This document shows, piece after piece, positions 44,041-53,542 of a stretch of 64,000 bases of DNA (position 1 is its first letter; the number at the start of each line of letters is the position of its first letter). The translations under genes were made by a program, and so were the position numbers. The notes beneath the pieces are model-generated. The model was not told where the DNA came from, made no database searches, and worked only from the letters and a program-made list of their open reading frames with translations. The DNA is taken from assembly GCF_004803465.1 (NCBI RefSeq), contig NZ_SRSF01000003.1:186001-250000 (forward strand). The letters run 5' to 3'. This DNA comes from Neolewinella litorea (GTDB taxonomy: Bacteria; Bacteroidota; Bacteroidia; Chitinophagales; Saprospiraceae).

Positions 44041-44897
44041 GTAGCGGCGACTTTCAGTCGCCTTGCTGCATGGGTTTTCCAGCAGCTTGCCGGCTCAAGT
44101 CGGCCCTACATTACCTGTTGCCGGTACATATAGCAGTGTGGTCGGAGTAGCGGCGACTTCCAGTCGTCATGCTGCCTGTATTTTATAGCAGCTTGCCGGC
44201 TGAAGCCGGCCCTACATTACCTGTTGCCGGTACTTATAGCAGTGTGGTCGGAGTAGCGACGACTTCCAGTCGTCATGCTGCCTGTATTTTATAGCAGCTT
44301 GCCGGCTGAAGCCAGCGCAACATTTCGTGCTGCCCGTATTTACAGCAGAGTGTTTATAGTAGCGACGACTTCCAGTCGTCATGCTGCTTGTATTTTATAG
44401 CAGCTTGCCGGCTGAAGCCAGCGCAACATTTCGTGCTGCCCGTATTTATAGCAGAGTGTGTATAGTAGCGACGACTTCCAGTCGTCATGCTGCCTGTATT
44501 TTATAGCAGCTTGCCGGCTGAAGCCGGCGCTACATTACCTGTTGCCAGTACTTATTTGCAGTGTGGTCGGAGTAGCGACGACTTCCAGTCGTCATGCTGC
44601 ATGTATGTTATAGCAGCTTGCCGGCTCAAGCCAGCGCAACATTTCGTGCTGCCCGTATTTACAGCAGTGTGTTTAGAGTAGCGACGACTTCCAGTCGTCA
44701 TGCTGCCTGTTTTTACAGCAGCCTGCCTGCTCAAGCCCGCGCAACATTCGTGCTGCCAGTATTTACAGCCGCGTGCGTGCTATAGCGGCAAATTTCAGTG
44801 GCATACTCTGATATTACAGCAGCTTGCCGGCTCAAGCCGGCGCTACGGCTAATGCTGTCTGTATTTATAGCAGCTTACCGGCGCAAAGCCGGCGCTA
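44041..44897 (+). repeat. Eight tandem ~106-bp repeats, each a pair of inverted REP-like hairpins
   Basis: Units start at about 44041, 44147, 44253, 44359, 44465, 44572, 44678 and 44782. Each has one hairpin of the form GTAGCGACGACTTCCAGTCG, then a spacer, then GCCGGCTGAAGCCGGCGCTAC. The reverse complement of the second also begins GTAGCGC, so the unit is two GTAG-headed REP elements facing each other, like a BIME. The last two units are more degenerate. The array fills the whole gap between two plus-strand genes. Confidence 0.9.
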
Positions 44898-44934
44898 CCA
44901 ACAACCATTTTCCGCGGGTACGGGTACTCATACC

Positions 44935-45741
44935 GTGCAGTTAAACCGTAAACAGCAGCGGCAACGCGACGTCCTCGAACACTACCACGACCGCTTCAAC
45001 ACGCCCGACTTTCTGCCCGACGACCCGCTGGGGCTGGTGCATGCCTTCGACGACCCGCGCGACCGGGAGATCGTTGGCTTCTGGATCGCGACCCTGGCCT
45101 GGGGACGCCGGGCCACGATCATCGACAAGGGGCAGCAGCTGATCGAGCGCATGGGCGGGGAGCCGCTGCAGTACATTCTGGCCTATGGCGACGATGCGGA
45201 CCGCATTGCGACCGACCTGGGCGACTGGAAACACCGCACCTTCACCTTCGCCGATACCCGCTACTTTATGAGCTGGCTGCGGTGGTACTATCAGCGGCAC
45301 GATTCGCTGGAGGACGCCTTCGCCCGGTATTTGTCGCCCGACAGCCCCACCATCGAGCCGGCGCTGCGCGGGTTTCACGATCTGTTCTTCGGTTTGCCGG
45401 AAGCGCCCCACCGGACCCGCAAACACGTGGCTACCCCGGCCCGGAAGTCGCGCTGCAAACGCCTGTGCATGTTCCTGCGGTGGATGGTGCGCCGGGACGA
45501 CCGCGGGGTAGACCTAGGACAGTGGAAGCGTATCCGGCCCGATCAGTTGTGCATGCCCCTCGACGTGCACGTTGAGCGCGTAGGACGTTCCCTGGGCCTG
45601 CTGCAGCGTAAGCAATGCGACTGGCTCGCGGTCGAGGAGTTGACCCGGAACCTCAAGCGGTTCGACCCCCAAGATCCTACCCGCTACGATTTCGCCCTCT
45701 TCGGAATGGGGGTGGAGGGGGTCGCGCTGGATACCGTTTAG
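44935..45741 (+). CDS. TIGR02757-family protein
   Basis: The product is 268 residues from the GTG at 44935, chosen because upstream in-frame codons run through the repeat array. Typical blocks of the family are visible: FWIATLAWGRRATIIDKGQQLI near residue 50 and MFLRWMVRRDDRGVDLGQW near 180, with the late PLDVHVERVGRSLGLL. The helical fold is related to HhH-GPD DNA glycosylases by family knowledge, but its activity is not established. It is followed 89 bases later by a hydrolase gene. Confidence 0.85.
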   Translation: MQLNRKQQRQRDVLEHYHDRFNTPDFLPDDPLGLVHAFDDPRDREIVGFWIATLAWGRRATIIDKGQQLIERMGGEPLQYILAYGDDADRIATDLGDWKHRTFTFADTRYFMSWLRWYYQRHDSLEDAFARYLSPDSPTIEPALRGFHDLFFGLPEAPHRTRKHVATPARKSRCKRLCMFLRWMVRRDDRGVDLGQWKRIRPDQLCMPLDVHVERVGRSLGLLQRKQCDWLAVEELTRNLKRFDPQDPTRYDFALFGMGVEGVALDTV

Positions 45742-45830
45742 GCGGGCCGACTAAAGTGCTGATTTATAGGGGTGGGTCATACTTTAGGGGGCTGACGCTG
45801 TTGTACCCCAAACCCTGTGATTCCCGGCTT

Positions 45831-46676
45831 ATGACTTCTGAATTCTGGCTGACCGGCAAATATCCCAAACAATACTCCGACGCACCGGACAACCGGCTCT
45901 ACGTGCGGCAGTATGGCAACGGTCCGCATATCCTGATCGCCCTGCACGGCTTCGGCCGCAGCGGCGCGCGCCTCGAACGACTGGGTACACACCTCGGACG
46001 GCATTTCACCACCCTGGCCCCCGACCTTCCCTACCACGGGAAATCGGAGTGGTACAACGACCGATACGGGATCGAGGAGATCACGGGGATGATCCAGCAA
46101 CTCCTGGATCGCTACCGCGACCGCCGCGTCTACCTGCTCGGCCACAGTCTGGGCGGGCGGTACCTCAGTGCCTGTCTGTGTAAACTCGAGCACCCCAACC
46201 TGCAGGATATGGTCCTCGTGGCCCCCGACGGGGCGGGCGGGCGGTATACCAACTGGATCGATACCCTGCCGCAAACCCTGATCCGGCCGCTGGCCAAACT
46301 GTCGGAGCGACCGCGCACCATATTGCGGCTTTCGCAGTGGCTGCAGAAGCGCGGGCTCATCAACGGATATTCGGCCGAATACCTGAAGTACAACCTCAAC
46401 AATCGCCCCTTCCGCCGGCGGCTGGCCGGCACCCTGCGCAGCGTGCTCAAGTTTCCTCCCGCCCCGGATGTCTTCGAGCGGGCGCTCGACCAGCGGGGCA
46501 TCCGCTGCACGGTATTCGTCGGAGATAAGGATCCGCTGCTGCACCACGACCGCCTAACGCGGATGTACGAGCCGCTGCCGTCGGTGGATATTCACCGGTA
46601 CGTGGGCAGCCACTGGCTGCCGGAGCGGCTGCTGGCCGATTACTACTTGGATAGTTTGGTGGCAGTGTTACCTTAG
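45831..46676 (+). CDS. Alpha/beta hydrolase
   Basis: The product is 281 residues from the ATG at 45831; a longer frame upstream overlaps the TIGR02757 gene and was rejected. The oxyanion region is LHGFGRSG, the nucleophile elbow is GHSLGG, a late Asp is in VGDKDPLL, and the catalytic His is in VGSHWLPE. A cap region lies in between. It is cytosolic, since no signal is present. Substrate unknown. The MarR gene starts five bases after the stop, so the two probably form an operon. Confidence 0.9.
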   Translation: MTSEFWLTGKYPKQYSDAPDNRLYVRQYGNGPHILIALHGFGRSGARLERLGTHLGRHFTTLAPDLPYHGKSEWYNDRYGIEEITGMIQQLLDRYRDRRVYLLGHSLGGRYLSACLCKLEHPNLQDMVLVAPDGAGGRYTNWIDTLPQTLIRPLAKLSERPRTILRLSQWLQKRGLINGYSAEYLKYNLNNRPFRRRLAGTLRSVLKFPPAPDVFERALDQRGIRCTVFVGDKDPLLHHDRLTRMYEPLPSVDIHRYVGSHWLPERLLADYYLDSLVAVLP

Positions 46677-46681
46677 CTGCC

Positions 46682-47122
46682 GTGAAACCCCTGGCTTACC
46701 CCAACGTCGGTACCATGCTTGACCGGACTACCCGGTTGCTCAAACAGCATTATCTGCGGGCCTTCCGTGAGGAAGGAATCGACCTGAGTACCGAACAGTG
46801 GGTACTGCTGGACCGCCTCTTCACCCAGGGAGATGCCAGTCAGACCGAACTGGCCAACGGAACCTACAAGGACGCGCCCACGGTAAGTCGCATCATAGAC
46901 AAGCTGGCCCGCAAAAAACTCGTGGAACGCCGCCGCTACCCGAACGACCGCCGCCGCTACCTCGTTTCGATAACGCCCACCGGCCGGAAAATCCACGAAC
47001 GGATCACACCCTACGTCCAGGATCTCCGGCAGCAAACCTGGCAGGGCCTTTCGGAAGACGACTTCCTGCGCCTGCAGGATATCCTCCGACATATCCGGGA
47101 CAATTTTGAGGAGGAGGAATAG
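46682..47122 (+). CDS. MarR-family transcriptional regulator
   Basis: The product is 146 residues from a GTG start. The winged helix-turn-helix shows LFTQGDASQTELANGTYKDAPTVSRII (helix-turn-helix) and RRRYPNDRRRYLVSITPTG (wing). Terminal helices provide dimerisation. It lies five bases downstream of the alpha/beta hydrolase gene and may control it. MarR proteins respond to small molecules or stress by releasing DNA; the ligand is unknown. Confidence 0.93.
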   Translation: MKPLAYPNVGTMLDRTTRLLKQHYLRAFREEGIDLSTEQWVLLDRLFTQGDASQTELANGTYKDAPTVSRIIDKLARKKLVERRRYPNDRRRYLVSITPTGRKIHERITPYVQDLRQQTWQGLSEDDFLRLQDILRHIRDNFEEEE

Positions 47123-47255
47123 TTGAAGATCTTTGCCCGCACCGAGTGATGACCCTCACTGTGGTTGGCTCTGTGCGGAGGCAGTAAGCCTCTACTGGTA
47201 ATACTCTTTGGCCGTGCAGCCGCCCCCCGTCCCGGACCATAATCCTGAAGAACAG

Positions 47256-47837
47256 ATGAATTCCCTGCCCCAGCACATCGAAGCCCTCATCTTCGCCGCC
47301 CCCCAGCCGATCCCCCTTAATGAGATCCAGTCGGTACTCATGGACAGCGTCGGAATGGAGTTTGCCGAATCGGTGCTGTTGCAGGCTATCCAGGACCTGA
47401 AGCGCCGCTACGACCACGCGCAGCACAGTTTTGAGGTAGTGGAGATCGCCGGGGGCTACCAGTTCATGACCAAGGGTGCCTACCACCAGACCATCGGTGC
47501 GCACCTGCGGCAGCAGAGCACCAAAAAACTCAGCCGGTCGGCCCTGGAAACCCTGAGCATCATCGCCTACAAGCAGCCCGTGACGAAGTCGGACCTGGAG
47601 AAGATCCGCGGCGTGAGCTGCGACTACGCCCTGCAGAAACTATTGGAAAAGGAGCTTGTTACCATTACCGGTCGGGCCGACAGCGTAGGCAAACCCCTGC
47701 TTTACGGCGTGACCGACAAGTTTATGGATTACTTCGGCATCCGCTCCCTGAACGACCTGCCCCAACCCCGGGAATTCAAACTTCCCGAAAATACCATCGG
47801 GGAACCCGAGGAACTCATGGTGGACGCCGACAACTAG
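47256..47837 (+). CDS. scpB: Segregation and condensation protein B
   Basis: The product is 193 residues. The ATG at 47256 was preferred to TTG/GTG codons about 14-16 codons upstream because the family begins here (LPQHIEALIFAAPQPI). The two winged-helix domains show LSRSALETLSIIAYKQPVTKSDLEKIRGV and ELVTITGRADSVGKPLLYGVTDKF. ScpB joins ScpA and SMC in chromosome condensation; scpA is not in the window. The DUF2480 gene starts nine bases after the stop. Confidence 0.96.
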   Translation: MNSLPQHIEALIFAAPQPIPLNEIQSVLMDSVGMEFAESVLLQAIQDLKRRYDHAQHSFEVVEIAGGYQFMTKGAYHQTIGAHLRQQSTKKLSRSALETLSIIAYKQPVTKSDLEKIRGVSCDYALQKLLEKELVTITGRADSVGKPLLYGVTDKFMDYFGIRSLNDLPQPREFKLPENTIGEPEELMVDADN

Positions 47838-47846
47838 CACAGCCCC

Positions 47847-48356
47847 ATGATGGTCAATAAAGTCGCCGCTTCCGGACTCATTACACTCAAACTTGAGGAC
47901 TACTGGCCCAGCCGCCCGCTGGTGTCCTTTGACCTGAAGGATTACCTGTTTCAGGAACTGATCCTGAAGGAAAAGGACTTCCGCGACGCCATTAAGGAAC
48001 ACGACTTCGAACAGTACCAGGATAAGGTACTATTGGTCTTTTGCTCCGCGGATGCCATCATTCCCGCCTGGGCCTATATGCTGGTGGCCGCTTCCGCCGC
48101 TCCCTACGCGGCGGACATCTACCAAGGTACGGAAGAGGAATACCTGCGCGACTACTACCGGGAAACCATTGCCGGCTTTGACCTGGCCGACTACGAAGGG
48201 CAGCGTATCGTGGTGAAGGGCTGTGGCGACCGTCCGGTACCTCCCGCGGCCTATCTGGAAGTCACCGCGCGCCTGCGCCCCGTGGCCCGTTCGATCATGT
48301 TCGGCGAGCCGTGCAGTACCGTTCCGGTGTACAAGCAACCCCTGGTCCGCAAGTAA
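47847..48356 (+). CDS. DUF2480-family protein
   Basis: The product is 169 residues. The pattern VNKVAASGLITLKLEDYWP, FDLKDYLFQELILKEKDFR, and ADAIIPAWAYML is that of DUF2480, a cytosolic Bacteroidota family of unknown function. Pro-Val-rich C-terminal end (TVPVYKQPLV). It lies nine bases after scpB and 35 before the PorP/SprF gene, likely in the same transcript as scpB. Confidence 0.85.
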   Translation: MMVNKVAASGLITLKLEDYWPSRPLVSFDLKDYLFQELILKEKDFRDAIKEHDFEQYQDKVLLVFCSADAIIPAWAYMLVAASAAPYAADIYQGTEEEYLRDYYRETIAGFDLADYEGQRIVVKGCGDRPVPPAAYLEVTARLRPVARSIMFGEPCSTVPVYKQPLVRK

Positions 48357-48391
48357 ACCTTGGTGCTTATCTTGGGCCGTAAATATCGCCC

Positions 48392-49486
48392 ATGCGACCC
48401 AGCCTTTACCTGCTTGTGGTACTGTCCTTATGTTGCTCGTTGGCAGTAAAGGCACAGGACACCCACTTTACCCTGCACGACTATAATCCCCTCTGGCTCA
48501 ATCCGGCCCAAACCGGTGCGTTCAGCGGCTCTGTGCGGGTGGGCGGCATCTACCGCGGGCAGTGGTACACGCTGAACGGACTTAGCACGCCCAGCGCCTA
48601 CGTCGACGCCCCCGTCATCCGGGGCCTGCGGCGCTATGACTGGATCGGGGTGGGCGCCAACCTCATCAATGACAAAGCGGGCATGGGCGCCGACCTGGGC
48701 CTGCAATCCAACTACTTCGGATTTTCGGCCGCCTACCACCTGTCGCTCGACAACAACCGCCGCAACGTGGTTACCCTCGGGGCCCAGTACGGCAGCACCA
48801 CCTACAGCCTCGACGTGAACGGCATCAACCTGCTGCAGCAGCTCACCATCGATCCCGCGCTGGGCGGCGGCGGCCTCTCTCAGGGGGAGATCCGCATGAG
48901 CGAGGGCAACGGCTCGAACGAGAGTTACAACAACATCAACGCCGGTATCATGCTGCGTTCCGTACTCGACCCGGGCAAGGACAACCGCTTCGAGGCCGGG
49001 GTGGCGGTACTGCACCTGAATAACCCGAAGAAGAACACCTTGCTGATCGCGCCCACCGACAGTATGGGGATCGACAGCACCACCGTGGGCCGTTTCGATC
49101 CCGACGACCGCCGTCGTCGGCCCACGATCCACGCCCACGCGCGGCTCGACCTGGAAGTCAGCGACAACTGGCGGTTCCAACCTTCGGTCTTTGCTCAAAG
49201 CTCTTCATCGGTTACCTCCGTCTCGCTGCAGGCCTGGGGTAGCCGTGCCCTGAAGCCCGACGTCAACCTCCGTCTCGGTCTCGGCTACCGCACCGGCGAT
49301 GCCGCCCAGATACTGGTGGGGCTCGACTACGAACAGCTGCGGGCGGCCCTCAGCTACGACATCACCCTGAGTCAGGCCCGCGTGGTCGACAATTACCAGG
49401 GGGCGTTCGAGCTTTCCGCCCAGTACATCCTCAACATTTACAAGAAGCCCACTGTCGTGCCCACGATGCTGTGCCCGAAAATCTGA
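48392..49486 (+). CDS. PorP/SprF-family outer-membrane protein
   Basis: The product is 364 residues with a signal peptide (residues 1-21). The N-terminal LNPAQTGAFSGSVRVGGIYRGQW is the family hallmark. The rest is a beta-barrel pattern of alternating strands. PorP/SprF proteins work with the type IX secretion system and gliding apparatus in Bacteroidota. It is directly upstream of an OmpA/PD40 protein gene, the usual PorP-PorE-like pairing. Confidence 0.93.
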   Translation: MRPSLYLLVVLSLCCSLAVKAQDTHFTLHDYNPLWLNPAQTGAFSGSVRVGGIYRGQWYTLNGLSTPSAYVDAPVIRGLRRYDWIGVGANLINDKAGMGADLGLQSNYFGFSAAYHLSLDNNRRNVVTLGAQYGSTTYSLDVNGINLLQQLTIDPALGGGGLSQGEIRMSEGNGSNESYNNINAGIMLRSVLDPGKDNRFEAGVAVLHLNNPKKNTLLIAPTDSMGIDSTTVGRFDPDDRRRRPTIHAHARLDLEVSDNWRFQPSVFAQSSSSVTSVSLQAWGSRALKPDVNLRLGLGYRTGDAAQILVGLDYEQLRAALSYDITLSQARVVDNYQGAFELSAQYILNIYKKPTVVPTMLCPKI

Positions 49487-49547
49487 CGCCCCGGCGAAGG
49501 ATACGCCCTGCGGCCCCGTTCTTATGGTTCACCTACTCCCGACCTCT

Positions 49548-52130
49548 ATGACAAGTACCCTTACGGACACCCTTCGGAACCTGCGATGGCCGCTGGTGGC
49601 CGTGCTCGCGGTCGCCGCTCTCCCCCTGGTCGCCCAGCCGCTGGCCGGGAGTTCCAATCTGGAGCAGCTGCTGGCCGCTGCCGACTCCGCCCGGGTCTCC
49701 TACAACTGGTCGGTGGCCCTGGACAACTACCAGCAAGCGTACGACATCGAGGAAGACGAAGACCTACTGCCGCTCATCGCGCAGATGAATTACGAGCTCC
49801 GAGACGTAGCGGCCGGCATCCGGGGATATACCCGGGCGTTCCGCAAAACGGAAGCGTTGGATAGTACCAACAACATCCACCGCTTTTACTTCGGCCGCTT
49901 GCTGAAAATGGATAGGCAGTACGACGAGGCCGTCACCTACCTGCAAAACTTCCTGCAATTCAACCGCGATTCCGTGCTCGGCATCCTGGCCCGCGCCGAA
50001 ATCGAAGGCGCCCGCCTGTACCGTGATGCCCCGACCGAAACCGGGGAGGTGGAACTTGAACTCATCGATCGCTCCGTCAATACCGTCTGGAGCGAATACT
50101 CGCCCGTACTTTCTCCGGACGGAAATTCCCTCTACTTCGCGACCGTGAAGGCCACCAGCCCCGTGGAATTGGTGGACGCCAACGACAGCGAGAAATTCAT
50201 CCGCATCTTTCGCAGTGAAAAGAGCGAAGAAGGAGACTGGGAACGCCCCGAACCCCTGGAAGCGGAGGTCAACCGCCCCGGCGTGCACACCGCCAACCCC
50301 AACGTAAGCGCCGATGGCCGCCGGCTCTATTACAACCGGCTGCTGATGAACAGCAATAAGGTAGCCCAGGCCAAGATCTACTACAGCGACGTCGACGACG
50401 ACGGCTGGAAGAGTGGCAACCCCGTCTCCGGCATCAACAGCGACGACTACCTGGCCCTGCAACCCGCTACCGGAGAGCTGTTCGGCAATGAGGTGCTCTT
50501 CTTCGTCAGCGATATGCCGGGCGGATTCGGGGGCTACGATATCTACTACGCCACCTACGAAGGCGACGGCCGCTACGGCTCACCCGTCAACCTCGGCGAG
50601 ACTATCAATACCGTCGGCGACGAAACGACGCCCTTCTACTTCGACGGCACCCTTTACTTCAGCACCAACGGCCTGCCCACTATGGGAGGGACGGACCTGT
50701 TCTACAGCACCTGGAACGGCAGCAACTGGAGCGCGCCTACCAATATGGGGCCCGGCTTCAACAGCAGCGTGGACGATCAGAGCCTCAGCATCTACAACGA
50801 AGGCCTGGTGGGATTCATGACCAGCAACCGGCCGGGGGAAGGGCGATCCGTCAAGAGCCAGACCTGCTGCGATGACATCTACGCCTTCGAGGTGCCCCGG
50901 CTTTACGCCAACCTCGTTGTCGGACTGTTCAATACCGACCGCCAGCCGCTGAACAACGGGACCATCGAACTGCAGCCGATCCGCAACGGGCGGCCGGTCG
51001 GCAGCGGCAGCCAAAAAACCCGCGACGACGGCAACCGCTTCGATTTTGGCCTCGACCTGGAAACGGAGTACAGCATCGTGGCCTCCCACCCCGGTTATTT
51101 CCCCGACACGGTGGAACTGAGTACCCTGGGCCTGCAGGAGAGCAAAAGCTTCGAACAGGTATTCTTCCTGCGCGTCGACCCCTCGACGATCCCGGTGTAC
51201 GATACGATCCAGATCGAGGAATCCATCGCCCTGGAGAACATCCTGTATGACCTCGATAAGTCCGATATCCGGCCCGATGCCGAAGGCGATCTTCAGGTGC
51301 TGGCCGACCTGATGAAGGAGTACCCGGACCTGGTGATCGAGTTGAGCTCCCACACCGACTTTCGCGGGCAGGACCGCTACAACGAGAGTCTCAGCAAGCG
51401 CCGCGCCGATTCCGCCCGCCGGTGGCTCATCACCAAAGGGGGCATCGAGGCTGCCCGCATCAAGTTTGCCGGTTACGGCGAAACCCAGCCCCTGGTCGTG
51501 AGCGAACGGCTGTCCCAGCGTACCGGAGGTGTCTTTACCGCCGGCGACACGCTTTCCGAGCCCTACATCAATGCCCTGCCCACCAACGAGCAAAAGGAAC
51601 TGGCCCACCAGCTGAACCGGCGTACCGAGTTCAAGGTCCTGGAAGGCCCCACCGAGATCATCATCCGCCGTGACATCATCGAGCGGGTCATTGACGGTGC
51701 CAACCGCAACGGCAATCCGAAGCCCGCCGCCGGTCCTTCCCTGCCGGATTCGATCAGTCCGATGAGCAGCCTGCACGGCAAGCCCGCCGCCGAGGTGGCC
51801 GGTTTACCCGTTTTGGTCTTCGAGCAGCGTAATATCGATCTGGGTGCCGTACGGAAGGGGGAGCAGAAGAGCTTCACCTATTCCTTTATCAATCGGGGGA
51901 GTGTGCCGGCCAAGGTCATGCTCATCCAGGCCTGCGACTGTACGACCGTCACCCACGACGACAGCAAGGTGTACCAGCCGGGCGAGCGCGGGACCATCGC
52001 CGTCACCTTCGACAGCACCGAAAAAGAGGAAGCCGAGACCTTGGGCATCGATATTTTCCTGGAGCAGAGCCACCCCAACGGCCGGCCCGTGACGGAAATG
52101 ATCGAGTACCGCTTCGACATCACGGAATAG
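49548..52130 (+). CDS. OmpA-family envelope protein with TPR, PD40 and DUF1573-like domains
   Basis: The product is about 860 residues. The ATG at 49548 opens the signal peptide; an in-frame ATG at 49524 is possible. In order: TPR-like helices (about 30-150), PD40 beta-propeller blades (about 180-430; SPDGNSLYFAT, SADGRRLYYNR, FYFDGTLYFSTNG), a carboxypeptidase-regulatory-like region, an OmpA peptidoglycan-binding domain (about 560-720; ELSSHTDFRGQDRYNESLSKRRAD), and a C-terminal DUF1573-like domain (about 760-860; LVFEQRNIDLGAVRKGE). It resembles PorE-like T9SS anchors, apart from the added DUF1573 end. Confidence 0.9.
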   Translation: MTSTLTDTLRNLRWPLVAVLAVAALPLVAQPLAGSSNLEQLLAAADSARVSYNWSVALDNYQQAYDIEEDEDLLPLIAQMNYELRDVAAGIRGYTRAFRKTEALDSTNNIHRFYFGRLLKMDRQYDEAVTYLQNFLQFNRDSVLGILARAEIEGARLYRDAPTETGEVELELIDRSVNTVWSEYSPVLSPDGNSLYFATVKATSPVELVDANDSEKFIRIFRSEKSEEGDWERPEPLEAEVNRPGVHTANPNVSADGRRLYYNRLLMNSNKVAQAKIYYSDVDDDGWKSGNPVSGINSDDYLALQPATGELFGNEVLFFVSDMPGGFGGYDIYYATYEGDGRYGSPVNLGETINTVGDETTPFYFDGTLYFSTNGLPTMGGTDLFYSTWNGSNWSAPTNMGPGFNSSVDDQSLSIYNEGLVGFMTSNRPGEGRSVKSQTCCDDIYAFEVPRLYANLVVGLFNTDRQPLNNGTIELQPIRNGRPVGSGSQKTRDDGNRFDFGLDLETEYSIVASHPGYFPDTVELSTLGLQESKSFEQVFFLRVDPSTIPVYDTIQIEESIALENILYDLDKSDIRPDAEGDLQVLADLMKEYPDLVIELSSHTDFRGQDRYNESLSKRRADSARRWLITKGGIEAARIKFAGYGETQPLVVSERLSQRTGGVFTAGDTLSEPYINALPTNEQKELAHQLNRRTEFKVLEGPTEIIIRRDIIERVIDGANRNGNPKPAAGPSLPDSISPMSSLHGKPAAEVAGLPVLVFEQRNIDLGAVRKGEQKSFTYSFINRGSVPAKVMLIQACDCTTVTHDDSKVYQPGERGTIAVTFDSTEKEEAETLGIDIFLEQSHPNGRPVTEMIEYRFDITE

Positions 52131-52397
52131 GTGTCCTGGTCGCTGCGGTCCCTCCTGGAAGGTTACCGCGAAGGTTGGCGGCGCTATACCGATTTCACCG
52201 GGCGGAGTACGGTCGGGGAATACGTGGCGTTTCTGGTGGTCAATTTGCTGGTGGGGTTACTCCTGCACCTGCTCGAAAGCATTACCGAAGACGGCCTTTT
52301 CGGCTTTGTCGGTGGCGTATATGCCCTGGCGGCCCTGTTGCCGGGTATAGCGGTGACGGTGCGGGTTTTGCGAACCTGGCTGCGTCCGCGGCCTTAG
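52131..52397 (+). CDS. Short DUF805-like membrane protein
   Basis: The product is 88 residues from a GTG immediately after the OmpA-like stop codon. The N-terminal amphipathic part ([21 protein letters not shown]) and two hydrophobic helices ending [17 protein letters not shown] match DUF805, which normally continues with RRLHD and two more helices. This copy stops there, so it is short. Its 3' end overlaps the convergent nadA gene by four bases. Confidence 0.65.
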   Translation: MSWSLRSLLEGYREGWRRYTDFTGRSTVGEYVAFLVVNLLVGLLLHLLESITEDGLFGFVGGVYALAALLPGIAVTVRVLRTWLRPRP

Positions 52398-53401
52398 AGT
52401 CCGGCCCGGGCCGAAATCTCCAGCATCCGGTCGATGCTCTTTACCCCCTTTTCGATGACCCACTCGGGCAGGATGATCTCCGGCTGCTCGTACTGCATGC
52501 ACAGGTACAGCTTTTCCATGGTGTTGCGCTTCATGTGGGGGCACTCGTTGCAGGCGCAGGTATTGTTCGGCGGGGCGGGGTAGAAGACCTTGTCGGGGCT
52601 GGCCAGTTCCATCTGGTGAATGATGCCGGGCTCGGTGGCCACGATGAACTCCTGGTACTCGCTCTCGCGGGTAAACCGCAGCAGACTGGAGGTGGAGCCT
52701 ACGTGGTCGGCCATGTCCAAAATGTGGGCTTCGCACTCGGGGTGGGCGATGAAGGCGGCGCCCGGGTGGGCGATCTTCAGTTTGGTCACCTTTTCGTGGC
52801 TGAAGATTTCGTGTACCATGCAGCTGCCGTTCCAGAGGACCATGTCGCGGCCGGTCTCCTTGACGAGCCAGCGGCCCAGGTTGACGTCGGGTGCGAAGAT
52901 GATGGGCTGGTCTTCCGGGATGGAATCGATAATGTGCCGGGCGTTGGTGCTGGTGCAGCAGATGTCCGTCAGCGTCTTGAGTTCCGCCGTGCAATTGATG
53001 TAGCTGACCACTACGTGGTCGGGGTACTTCTCCTTGAACTTGGCGAATACCGGGGCGGGGCAAGAATCGGCCAGGCTGCAACCGGCCTTGAGATCGGGCA
53101 GGAGCACCTTCTTTTGCGGACTTAGCATCTTGGCGGTTTCGGCCATGAAGTGTACCCCGGCGAAGACTATGATGTCGGCGTCGGTGCTGGCGGCCTGCTG
53201 GCTGAGTCCCAGGCTGTCGCCGATATAGTCGGCAATGTCCTGAATCTCGGATTCCTGGTAGTAGTGGGCCAGGATCACGGCGTTGCGCTCCTTCTTCAGC
53301 CGGTTGATCTCGGCCGCGAGGTCGAGGGTAGGATCAACTTCGAGGTCAAGGTACCCCCGGCGCTTCAGGTTCCGGGTGGCGAGATCGAGATCGGCAGACA
53401 T
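52394..53401 (-). CDS. nadA: Quinolinate synthase
   Basis: The product is 335 residues from the ATG at 53401; the frame extends upstream but into the opposing Gfo/Idh gene. The three [4Fe-4S] ligands fit Cys in [12 protein letters not shown], the CCTSTNA region and CNECPHMK near the C-terminus. [10 protein letters not shown] opens the first of three sandwich domains. It condenses iminoaspartate with dihydroxyacetone phosphate in NAD synthesis. nadB and nadC are not in the window. It is divergent from the Gfo/Idh gene. Confidence 0.97.
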   Translation of the reverse strand: MSADLDLATRNLKRRGYLDLEVDPTLDLAAEINRLKKERNAVILAHYYQESEIQDIADYIGDSLGLSQQAASTDADIIVFAGVHFMAETAKMLSPQKKVLLPDLKAGCSLADSCPAPVFAKFKEKYPDHVVVSYINCTAELKTLTDICCTSTNARHIIDSIPEDQPIIFAPDVNLGRWLVKETGRDMVLWNGSCMVHEIFSHEKVTKLKIAHPGAAFIAHPECEAHILDMADHVGSTSSLLRFTRESEYQEFIVATEPGIIHQMELASPDKVFYPAPPNNTCACNECPHMKRNTMEKLYLCMQYEQPEIILPEWVIEKGVKSIDRMLEISARAGL

Positions 53402-53542
53402 AGGTAGTGGTTTTACTTGCGGACGCGAATATAACAGCGGCTTTGCCGATAAGTTGCTTTGCTTTAAAGTTAAACTAAGTAAGGGGAGGTAGCCGGCATT
53501 CTGGGAATTCGTACTGCACCTGCGCGCCGCCGCCCCGCGTGA

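Noticed and set aside
44041-44897. Array considered as CRISPR or coding repeats
   Set aside because: The 106-bp units are near-identical throughout, with two hairpins each and no spacers; short frames inside change from unit to unit.
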